Virus record (IMG/VR): IMGVR_UViG_3300025162_000622
Location: 1 to 31,239 of that record
Origin: a virus
DNA length: 31,239 nucleotides
Direction: 5' to 3' (one strand)
Part shown: piece by piece, positions 7,274-15,500 of the stretch
How positions within the stretch are numbered: position 1 is the first letter of the stretch
Layout: each line of letters starts with the position of its first letter
Translations under genes and position numbers: made by a program
Notes under the pieces: model-generated
The model's input: the letters and a program-made list of their open reading frames with translations, nothing else
Told to the model about the DNA's origin: nothing
The model's database searches: none

Positions 7274-8359
7274 ATGTTGAGAACTGGCGAAGTCGCCCCT
7301 CTATCATCTGAAACCATGTCTGAAAGACATTCCTCAAGCTACTTGAATACGTATGAGTTCCCTAATGTGCTTAGTGAGTTCGTCTACGTCAGAACCTACA
7401 GTAGGTGGATGGAAGAAAAGGCTCGACGGGAGTTCTACCCAGAGTCAGTTCGAAGGTATACCAGTAACATCTTCAAGGGAAAGCCAGTTCCCCCCAGTAT
7501 CACACAGGAATGTGAGCAAGCTATCCTGGATATGGATGTGATGCCATCCATGCGAGCTCTCTGGGCAGCGGGCACAGCGATGGAGAGGGATAACACGACT
7601 GGCTACAACTGTCTCGGGTCAGAGACAGAGTTCATCACACAACAAGGTGTCCGTAAGTTCTCTGACTTTAGGGACGGGGATAGTGTCACTGTTTTAACAC
7701 ATACAGGGTCTTGGAAGCCTGCAATTGTTCACAGTTATGGGCAACAGCAGTTGTTCAATATCACATTTGTTCGTGGACGTTCAACCTACACTGTTCGTGC
7801 TACACAGGATCACCAGTGGATTCTGGAAGATGGGGGTAGGACAAATAATCTCAAGGTGAAGGATCAGATCCTACGCACCCCTAAAATGGTTGAGGGGTGT
7901 TGGGACTGGGATGCTTTCACTGTGAAAGATATCCAGAAGTCCTCGGTCGAGACGGTGTGGTGCCTGGAAGTGGAAGACGACCATTCCTTCGTCCTTCCCA
8001 ATGGTATTGTGACCGGGAACTGTAGTTTCTTACCCATAGACAACCTGAAGGCATTTGCAGAAGTCCTTTACATTCTCATGTGTTTCCACCCGGACACAAT
8101 GGTCAAGACCAAGGTTGGGGACAAGAGGATCTCTGAGATCACTCCCGAGGATGAGGTTGCCACCTACATCTTGGAGACAGGCAAGACTACCTACATCAAA
8201 CCAGAACATATCATGTGTAACCCCACCATTACATCCCCTAAGCTCCGTCTCACCTTTGATGATGGGCATGATGTGACGTGTACGGAGGACCATCTATTTT
8301 ACACACATAACAGGGGGTGGGTGAAGGCTGTTGATCTCACTGAGGATGATGAACTGTGA
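7274..8359 (+). CDS. nrdJ: Class II ribonucleotide reductase, N-terminal fragment with intein 1 and split-intein N-half
   Basis: 361 residues from ATG 7274 (CAGGTAG lies upstream; GTG 7205 and ATG 7316 are alternatives). Residues 1-112 match the N-terminus of monomeric adenosylcobalamin-dependent reductases of the Lactobacillus RTPR type (VLSEFVYVRTYSRW, MPSMRALWAAGTA, TTGYN). Residues 113-249 are a mini-intein. Residues 250-269 resume the extein (CSFLPIDNLKAFAE...), whose Cys corresponds to the first redox-active cysteine of the family. Residues 270-361 are the N-half of a second, split intein, which ends at the stop. The stop overlaps the GTG of the endonuclease gene (GTGA). An active enzyme would need cis-splicing of intein 1 and trans-splicing with the product of 9141-12038. 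Confidence 0.9.
   Translation: MLRTGEVAPLSSETMSERHSSSYLNTYEFPNVLSEFVYVRTYSRWMEEKARREFYPESVRRYTSNIFKGKPVPPSITQECEQAILDMDVMPSMRALWAAGTAMERDNTTGYNCLGSETEFITQQGVRKFSDFRDGDSVTVLTHTGSWKPAIVHSYGQQQLFNITFVRGRSTYTVRATQDHQWILEDGGRTNNLKVKDQILRTPKMVEGCWDWDAFTVKDIQKSSVETVWCLEVEDDHSFVLPNGIVTGNCSFLPIDNLKAFAEVLYILMCFHPDTMVKTKVGDKRISEITPEDEVATYILETGKTTYIKPEHIMCNPTITSPKLRLTFDDGHDVTCTEDHLFYTHNRGWVKAVDLTEDDEL
7610..8020 (+). mobile_element. Intein 1: mini-intein at the redox cysteine of the reductase
   Basis: 137 residues. It starts with Cys (CLGSETEF), has a block B-like TVRATQDHQW, and ends with block F-like VEDDHSFVLPNGIVTGN followed by extein Cys. Removal joins TTGYN to CSFLP. There is no endonuclease domain. 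The penultimate residue is Gly instead of the usual His, which occurs in some active inteins but can slow Asn cyclisation. The boundaries follow from the extein alignment and are clear. Confidence 0.88.
8081..8356 (+). mobile_element. Intein 2, N-terminal half of a split intein (IntN)
   Basis: 92 residues beginning with Cys after extein ...YILM: CFHPDTMVKTKVGDKRI is block A, and DDGHDVTCTEDHLFYT is block B. It ends with GWVKAVDLTEDDEL, where contiguous inteins normally enter the endonuclease domain. The frame then stops. The matching C-half lies at 9141-9251 behind the endonuclease gene. The insertion point is the conserved LM/CGTGVGFS of reductases. Confidence 0.88.
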
Positions 8360-9144
8360 ACAGCAGGGTTTGGAATTACTCTGTCTATAGGCTTACCTGT
8401 CAGGAGACAGGCAAAGCTTATGTAGGGGTGACTCGAAAGCATCCTGAAAAGCGATGGCAGGAACATCTCTATGCTGCCGCTCGTGGGGCATCAACCATTC
8501 TTCATCGGGCGATTCGTAAACACGGTTTTGATTCATTCTATCAAGAGGTACTTCATACGGGTACCGGAACACATGAAGAGATGTTTGCTGCTGAAGTGGC
8601 ATACATCTCTCAGTGTAATACCCTAGTACCTAGAGGATACAACCTCACAAGAGGGGGAGAGGGCACTTCTGGTCACAAGATGTCGGCTGAAGGTAAGGCA
8701 CGTTTGTCTGCCCTCCACAAGGGCATGAAAGCATCTCCTGAGACTCGGGCCAAGATGAGCCAGACCCGTAAGGGTCGTCCATTTTCAGAAGCAGCTAAGT
8801 TGGCATCTTCGGAATCCCAACGGGACTCCAAGAATCACCGTTATGGGAAGCACAACACGGAAGAGTGGAAGGCTGTCCTACGGGAGAAGAACTCTGGGGC
8901 AGGAAACCCATTTCATGGATGTCATCATTCTGAAGAATCCAAAATTCAGATTCGTCAGTCGTTACAAGCCCGTGATTTTTCAGGGTCTCACAACCCTTCT
9001 GCACGCACCGTGGTTGCTCATGGTGTGACCTATTCAACTATGAAGGATGCAATGACGGGTCTTAACCTTAAAGGTTACGGTGCCCTCTATCGTTTGTTGT
9101 CTGATAACAATTCCGGGGTTTCCATCGTGGAGAAGAATCAATGA
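8356..9144 (+). CDS. Free-standing GIY-YIG homing endonuclease inside a split-intein gap
   Basis: 262 residues, GTG start at 8356 overlapping the stop of the reductase N-fragment (GTGA). Its own stop overlaps the ATG of the C-fragment (ATGA). The N-terminus SVYRLTCQETGKAYVGVT is a GIY-YIG module (VYR...YVG variant), followed by the basic KRWQEHL helix and AEVAYISQ with its Glu, then GYNLTRGGEG. The middle has NUMOD3-type DNA-binding repeats (MSAEGKARLSALHKG, SPETRAKMSQTRKG, SEESKIQIRQSL). The C-terminal part resembles a NUMOD1-like segment (VVAHGVTYSTMKDAM). Such enzymes cut intein- or intron-free alleles and spread the element. Here it occupies the normal endonuclease position of the intein but as a separate protein. 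Confidence 0.9.
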   Translation: MNSRVWNYSVYRLTCQETGKAYVGVTRKHPEKRWQEHLYAAARGASTILHRAIRKHGFDSFYQEVLHTGTGTHEEMFAAEVAYISQCNTLVPRGYNLTRGGEGTSGHKMSAEGKARLSALHKGMKASPETRAKMSQTRKGRPFSEAAKLASSESQRDSKNHRYGKHNTEEWKAVLREKNSGAGNPFHGCHHSEESKIQIRQSLQARDFSGSHNPSARTVVAHGVTYSTMKDAMTGLNLKGYGALYRLLSDNNSGVSIVEKNQ

Positions 9145-9251
9145 GACTTGTCAAGAAGGAAAAGATCGAACAGGATGGGCTCCGTTACTGGGACCTTTCT
9201 ATTCCTGGTACACACAATTACATCCTCTCCAATGGGGTAATTGTACACAAT
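9141..9251 (+). mobile_element. Intein 2, C-terminal half of the split intein (IntC)
   Basis: 37 residues with its own ATG. YWDLSIPGTHNYILSNG followed by VIVHN is a textbook block F/G ending in His-Asn, followed by extein Cys (CGTGVG). With the 92-residue IntN it makes a 129-residue intein lacking an endonuclease domain. The start codon overlaps the endonuclease stop, so IntC would be translated by coupling. Trans-splicing with IntN is strongly implied because both exteins are conserved up to the junctions. Confidence 0.88.
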
Positions 9252-12038
9252 TGTGGGACAGGGGTTGGGTTTTCTGTTGAGAGAACATTCGTGAACAATC
9301 TTCCTGTTGTTGCCTTCCCTACTGAAAACATCCCGATCACGCATATCATCGAAGACTCTACTGAGGGTTGGGCTGATGCTTTGTATGTAGCAATGACGGA
9401 AGCTCACAGGGGGAACAGGGTTCATTTCGACTATTCCCAGATTCGTGAGAAAGGTGCAAGGCTGAAGACCAAAGGAGGAAGGGCATCAGGCCCCATGCCT
9501 CTCAGGAAGGTCTTTAACTTCATTCGTGATACCGTAGGTAAGGCAGCAGGTAGGTGTTTGAGGCCCATTGAATGTCATGACATTGTCTGCATGGAAGCAG
9601 AGATTGTCATGGTGGGTGGTTTCCGCAGGGCCTCCCTCATCTCTTTCTCCGACCTGGATGATCTGGAGATGCGTCAGGCCAAGGACTTCACCAAGGGAGA
9701 TGTGCCCAAGATTCGGTACATGGCAAACAATTCTGTGTACTACGAAGGTAGGCCGACAGAGGAACAGTTCTGGACAGAGTGGGATTCCTTAGCCAAGTCT
9801 GGTTCTGGGGAACGGGGTTTCTACATTGCTTCTGACTCTTCCATCAAGAAGCGTGGGGGACACAAGTTCCGGTGCAATCCGTGCGGGGAGATCAAGCTTC
9901 GTTTCCGCAGGGCCTTGGACCCCTGGACTGGTGCCGGTGGGGCCGGGCAGTTCTGCAATCTTACCGCAGCCGTGATGCGAGCCAACGATACGATTCAGAC
10001 AATGGCTCGGAAGATTCGGTTGGCTACATGGTTGGGTTGTGTCCAGTCAACCTATACTCATTTCCCGTACCTACGTTCAGGTTGGACTGAACTCTGTAAT
10101 GAGGATCAGTTGATCGGAGTAGACATCACGGGTCAGTGTGACAACCCAAAGCTGTCCAACAACCCTACTGCGATGCTCTATTTCAATCAGGTTGCTAGAG
10201 AGACTGCCAAGATCGCTTCAGATACCCTTGGAATCAACTACCCGGCAGCAATCACCTGTGGGAAGCCTTCTGGCAACTGCCGACCCTGGTATGCCCTGAC
10301 CACAACAAATGTAGGATTGCTTACACTTCAGGATCTTTTTGAGCACCACCCTAACGGCCAGGATTGGGCACCTTTGCAGCAGGACATTCATGCAATTCGT
10401 CCTGGTGAGGATGCACAGAAGATCCTTCGCACCTATGATAATGGGGAAAGCCCTCTGGTTAGGTTGAATCTCCTTTATGGGCTGTCAGTGGAAGCCACAC
10501 CCAACCACAAGTGGTTTGTTAAATACAGGGTCGGTCCAGGCAGGAAGACCACTGACGTTCATGACTGGGTGCCTGCTAAGGACATCCGTCCGGGAGACGT
10601 GCTGGAAGTCAAACTGGGTACTTACACACGGGAGGACCATGCCAAGCTGTCTACTTTCAATTCTCGTGCGTGGCACATGGCAACCAGTGCCAAGCCTATC
10701 CGTACCCCAGGGGAACTGAACGAGGACATGTGTTGGTTCCTTGGGTACTTGTGGGGAGATGGGGCAATGTCCCCTGGGGGTTTCCGTTTCCGGTTCACTG
10801 ACGAGCATGTTTGGAATCTTACCAAGGTCCAACGTGTGCTCATGGATCAGTTTGGGCTGGAGTCCACCCTAGCAAACCCCAAGGGACGCAAGGACTATAC
10901 GTTGGACTTTGCATCCGTGCATTTGTGGCACTGGTTGCTGGAGAATGGGGTGTTCAAGTATAATGCAGAGGGTGGTGTGGATATCATTCCTCGGGTGGTG
11001 CGGTCTTCCTCCAGAGATGACATCATTGCGTTTATGGCGGGTATGTTGGACTCCGATGGATGGGCTGGATACAAGCGTCAAGGGCTTGGGTCTTTCACGT
11101 TCACTACTGCAAGCTCTCTGTTGGCACGGCATCTTCAGGATGTGGCTTGGGCCGTAGGGTTGGGGGTTGGCCGGTCCCTGAACAGTCTCGGGTCTAGTTT
11201 TCAGACAAGACGGGAAATGTATCTATTGGGTTGCAGTTCCCAGGTTGATCCCGGAGCGTTTGATGTGTTGCTGCGGAACAGTAACAAAGTTCAACGGGTA
11301 GCAGAGGGTGGACGGTTCAAGGACTGGGAATGGCGTCAGGCCAAGCGGGAATACCACGTTGGTCGGGTGGTGTCTGTTGAGGAAACCCTTCCGGTTCCTA
11401 CATTTGATATTGAAGTGGATGCAGACCATTGGTACTACGCTGGATCAGTGAAAAGCCATAACTCCTCCCAGTTCCTTGACTGTGCCTCTGGGTTCCATCC
11501 TCGGTATTCCAAGTACTACTTCCGTCACGTTCGGATTTCCTCCAAGGACCCCCTCTATCATCTCATCAAGGCTCAGGGAGTACCTCTCTACAAAGAGAAC
11601 AATCAGGAGCACCTACCGGATGATCAGGTGGATGTGTGGGTAGCTCGGTTCCCTGTCAAGGCACCCGAAGGTGGAATGACTAGGAACGATGAGACTGCTA
11701 TCCAGGAGTGTGAGAGGTATCTTCATGTTATGAGGACGTGGTGTGGGGAGCTTGGACACAACCAGTCTGCCACGATCTACGTCAATGATGATGAATGGGG
11801 TATTGTTGGGAAGTGGGTATGGGAACACTTCGATGAGATTACGGGCCTTACCTTCATGCCTCACGATCCGTCTGCATACCGTCTAGCTCCTTATGTGGAG
11901 ATTACGGCAGAGGAGTATGAACAGGCGTTGTTTGAGATGCCCAAGATTGACTTCTCTCTTCTCTCTCAGTATGAAGCAGAGGACAATACTGAGGGTGCCC
12001 AAAGTTACGCTTGTGTTTCAGGGGCATGTGAGCTTTAG
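9141..12038 (+). CDS. nrdJ: Class II ribonucleotide reductase, C-terminal fragment with split-intein C-half and intein 3
   Basis: 965 residues, ATG start. Residues 1-37 are the C-half of the split intein. The extein starts at CGTGVGFSVER. NPCGE with C248 is the thiyl-radical cysteine motif, and FCNL with C272 supplies the second redox cysteine, both as in RTPR-type class II enzymes. GKPSGN ends at residue 379, a full LAGLIDADG intein spans 380-774, and the extein resumes with SSQFLDCASG. The C-terminus YACVSGACEL carries the cysteine pair that re-reduces the active site. The combined extein of both fragments is about 665 residues, slightly shorter than RTPR. Function: reduction of ribonucleotides to deoxyribonucleotides with adenosylcobalamin, supplying dNTPs for phage replication. 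Confidence 0.92.
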   Translation: MRLVKKEKIEQDGLRYWDLSIPGTHNYILSNGVIVHNCGTGVGFSVERTFVNNLPVVAFPTENIPITHIIEDSTEGWADALYVAMTEAHRGNRVHFDYSQIREKGARLKTKGGRASGPMPLRKVFNFIRDTVGKAAGRCLRPIECHDIVCMEAEIVMVGGFRRASLISFSDLDDLEMRQAKDFTKGDVPKIRYMANNSVYYEGRPTEEQFWTEWDSLAKSGSGERGFYIASDSSIKKRGGHKFRCNPCGEIKLRFRRALDPWTGAGGAGQFCNLTAAVMRANDTIQTMARKIRLATWLGCVQSTYTHFPYLRSGWTELCNEDQLIGVDITGQCDNPKLSNNPTAMLYFNQVARETAKIASDTLGINYPAAITCGKPSGNCRPWYALTTTNVGLLTLQDLFEHHPNGQDWAPLQQDIHAIRPGEDAQKILRTYDNGESPLVRLNLLYGLSVEATPNHKWFVKYRVGPGRKTTDVHDWVPAKDIRPGDVLEVKLGTYTREDHAKLSTFNSRAWHMATSAKPIRTPGELNEDMCWFLGYLWGDGAMSPGGFRFRFTDEHVWNLTKVQRVLMDQFGLESTLANPKGRKDYTLDFASVHLWHWLLENGVFKYNAEGGVDIIPRVVRSSSRDDIIAFMAGMLDSDGWAGYKRQGLGSFTFTTASSLLARHLQDVAWAVGLGVGRSLNSLGSSFQTRREMYLLGCSSQVDPGAFDVLLRNSNKVQRVAEGGRFKDWEWRQAKREYHVGRVVSVEETLPVPTFDIEVDADHWYYAGSVKSHNSSQFLDCASGFHPRYSKYYFRHVRISSKDPLYHLIKAQGVPLYKENNQEHLPDDQVDVWVARFPVKAPEGGMTRNDETAIQECERYLHVMRTWCGELGHNQSATIYVNDDEWGIVGKWVWEHFDEITGLTFMPHDPSAYRLAPYVEITAEEYEQALFEMPKIDFSLLSQYEAEDNTEGAQSYACVSGACEL
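10278..11462 (+). mobile_element. Intein 3: full-length intein with LAGLIDADG endonuclease at the GKPSGN site
   Basis: 395 residues, from Cys after GKPSGN to KSHN before SSQFLDC. The two LAGLIDADG helices are FLGYLWGDG (intein residues about 154-162) and FMAGMLDSDG (about 252-261). Each keeps its acidic residue, so the endonuclease may be active. Block B contains EATPNHKW; block F is FDIEVDADHWYYAGS. The GKPSGN/(S/T)SQ position is a recurrent intein insertion site in reductases. Confidence 0.92.
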
Positions 12039-12073
12039 ACCCCGATTCTGTCCATGATGGGGTAACTTAGTGA

Positions 12074-12541
12074 GTGCCCCTACCTATCCTCCAAGCTGAA
12101 GGTGTCTTTCTTCACAATGCTGGGATTTTCACCATTGAGAACAATGGTGAAACCCAGACACTCAATCCTATTCTGGATGTCCTGGAGAAGTATGAGGAAG
12201 TCTTTGTACTGACTTCACACGTACCTTCTTCTATCTCTGGGCAATTCCCTATACTGTGGGGTTTTGGTTGTTGTAAGTGGCAACCTACTGGTAACTGCCC
12301 GTATGGGCATCACTTGAACCCCTGTAACCTCTACTTCAGAGAATCCAAAGGTAAACTCTCACTCACAGATGGTGTGTGGTTGTTGGACTCTAAGCCTGTT
12401 TTTGATCTTCAGGCAATGTCAGGTCATGTCTGTAGAGTAATGCTATGTCCGTCCAAGTGGAGTTCCACGATGCCTGTAGAGGGGGGTGAAGGACTCGTGG
12501 AAGACCTCATGCAGATGCTTAGTACTTTCGGTCATCAGTAG
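12074..12541 (+). CDS. Unrecognised Cys-rich protein
   Basis: 155 residues, GTG start at 12074, 35 bases after the reductase stop. The TAG stop is eight bases before the helicase start. I do not recognise the family. The middle holds a Cys/His cluster, GCCKWQPTGNCPYGHHLNPC, which could bind zinc. The first 70 residues contain alternating beta-like stretches (VFLHNAGIFTIENNG, EEVFVLTSHVPSS). It has no membrane segment. The position between reductase and helicase suggests a role in nucleotide or DNA metabolism, but this is only context. Confidence 0.7.
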   Translation: MPLPILQAEGVFLHNAGIFTIENNGETQTLNPILDVLEKYEEVFVLTSHVPSSISGQFPILWGFGCCKWQPTGNCPYGHHLNPCNLYFRESKGKLSLTDGVWLLDSKPVFDLQAMSGHVCRVMLCPSKWSSTMPVEGGEGLVEDLMQMLSTFGHQ

Positions 12542-12548
12542 GTTGAAG

Positions 12549-15500
12549 ATGTACTTCTCAGGCAAAGTCCACAGTGTAATCTTTGAGAACATAGCTCAGG
12601 ATTTCTACATCCTACGCATGATTCTCGACCGATCTCAACCGGAAGGTCTCAATTTGGAGGGGGTCAAACAACCTACAAATATCGTCCGGGGGTATGTCCA
12701 TGGGATGCCTGTGAAGGTGGGTACTTGGTTTGGCTTTGAAGCCGAATGGGGGGAACACCCTCAGTACGGGAAGCAGTTGGGGGTCACCAAGGCACCCGTC
12801 CTTCCCCAGGGTTGGGATATAGACACAGCTTCCAAAGTTTTGATGTCAGCCGGTGTGGGGCCGAGAATCATAGAAGACATCCTGAATTACTATGGTGATG
12901 ACTTCCTGGAGGCACTCAATGATCGGGAGAAGATTCAAGCTGTTCCTGGTATGTCTCCTTTTACGGCTGCGTATGTAGTCCAGAGATGGCAGACCACTAG
13001 GGCACAGTTCCTCACCCTAGACTTCCTGAATGACCTGGGTGTACCCCAACACCGTATCCGGCAGATATGGTCTGTCTTCGGGGATACAGCACATGAAGTT
13101 CTAGCAAACAATCCATGGGAGTTGGTTCGGTTAGATGGCTTCACCTTCCAGGAGGGGGATGCTATCGCAGAGAGGCTCAAGCTTCCTCTCACGGCAGAGA
13201 ACCCCTTGAGGGTCCGGGGAGCGGTGCTCTATGCTGTCCGGTCTGCCAAGGGTCATGGGCATCTGTTTGTGACTACTTCTGAGATCCTGTCCCAGGTCCG
13301 GGCCATGATTGAGGGTGTGGAAGACCGTGTGATTGCCAAGGCGATCCTGAGTGCCAAGGAAGACTCCCTGGTAATCCTGGACAAGACTACCCGACCGGGG
13401 GTTGTCGCTCTGTATGAGCCCTGGTTCTACTCGATGGAGAGCAAATCCGCAGAGTTTGTCTTGGAGCGTAAAGTTTCGGCCAAGGGGTCTAGGTCTGTCC
13501 AGGCTATGTTGAGGTTCTGTCAGGATGTTCTTCCAACCACAGAGTTGAATCTTAGGGGCAACCTTGAGAATATCCTTGCATCTCCAGAGTTGGTTGGGAA
13601 AACACAACTTTCGGCTACACAGATTACGGGGGTTGTGAACGCACTGATAGAGCCAGTCTCGGTTTTGACAGGTCTCCCAGGTACAGGGAAAACTACCTCG
13701 ATGGTTCTGATGGTTCGGGTGCTTCAGGAAGCTGGAGTTAAGTTCCTGCTACTGGCACCTACCGGGATTGCAGCAAAGAAGATTTCATCTATTACAGGGT
13801 CCCCTGCCTACACTATCCATCGAGCTTTCCAGGCCGAAGGTGTCAAAGAGGAAGAAGAATCTGGGTATGTAGGGGTCAAGAGGAAGCCAGGAGAACGGAT
13901 TGTCACAGATGGGTCTGGTGAACGCTGGGGGTATGATGAAGCAAATCCTCATTCGGCCGAAGTTATCCTTGTAGATGAGTCTTCAATGGTGGACCAACAT
14001 CTGATGTACAGGATTCTTTCTTGTACTAGAAAAGATGCAAGGTTGGTTTTCATTGGGGATGCCGCACAGCTACCTTCAGTGGGTCCTGGAAATGTTCTGA
14101 GGGACCTGATTGCTAGTAACCTTTTCCCTACAGTGGCCCTCACAGAGATTTTCCGACAGGAAGATACCTCGGATATCATCCATGCGTCCCATGACATCTT
14201 CAACGGAAGAATCCCTAAGACAGATGTACGCTCTGACTTCTCTCTGGTGGATATGTCTGGGTCATCTTCTATAGAAGAGGCAACTCTCAAAGCTATCGTT
14301 CGGCTAGTGCGTGCGTTGTTTGAGAAGAAGGTCAATTTTCAGGTCTTGTCTCCTCGGCACGCTGGAGATGTTGGGGTTACAAATCTCAATGCAAACCTCC
14401 GGGAAGAGATCAACCCTAGAGCAAGGGGTTTGCATGAGATGAAGATAGGGGTTGAGGTACTTCGTGAAGGGGACCGGATCATGGTTGTGAAGAACGACTA
14501 CGATCTAGGTATCTATAATGGGGACATGGGGAAGGTGAACCGTCTGGACAAGAAGAATGGGGAAGTGGAGATAAAGGTCTACGGTCCCCCAGTCTTGCAC
14601 GTCAAAGTACCATTCAAGAAAGTCCCAACCGTACTTCGGCTTGCTTATGCTGTCACTGTCCACAAGTGTGTACACCCTGACACCATTGTTGAGACACAAG
14701 AAGGAATTCTACCGATTAGAGATATCTGTCCAAACGGTGTGATTGCCACACCTAGGGGGAAAGCATACTATAGGGGGAAGACCATAAATCCTGTGTGTGA
14801 GGCTGTAAGGGTTACTACGGAGGATGGTTATTCTCTGGTTGTCACCCCAGAACATGGTTTGGATGTATGGGACGGTGTGGGGTACTCTCGTAAAGAATCT
14901 GGGGCTATCCTTCCGGGTGATATACTCAGGATGCCTTATGGTGTGGGTTGTGACGTGGATACCCTAGCTCGGCTTCCAGACCCCACATCCGGTGATGTTA
15001 GAGAACAAGTTTTTTGTGTCCCACCTGAAGTGACAAGTGATGTAGCAGAGTTCCTGGGTTTGTTTGTCGCAGACGGAACTCTCTTTGATCGTGGGTTCAG
15101 GTTGTCTAAACGTCATGAGGACGTAGCTAATCGTTTCTCAGAGCTATCCCAACAATTGTTTGGGGTAGAGCCAAAACGGTTCTTCACGCTGGGGGCACAC
15201 CATGTTGAGGTAAATTCAACCTACCTCGCTCGGTGGCTACGTTCCATAGGGGGCCTTGACCCCAATGCAAAGATGATCCCGAAATGTGTACTCAGGTCCC
15301 CAGAGGTCATTCAGCGTAAGTTTATTCGGGGAGTCATTGAAGACGGAACAGTAAATGTGAAGAATGGGTCTCTCGACCATATTGAATGGTCTACGGGTTT
15401 CGCAGGCATAGCAGAGTACCTATCCGTGATGTTACTCAGGGCAGGCATCTCTGTTTCCATGTGTTCCCGTAAGGGGTTGAACTACCTCTATATTTACGGC

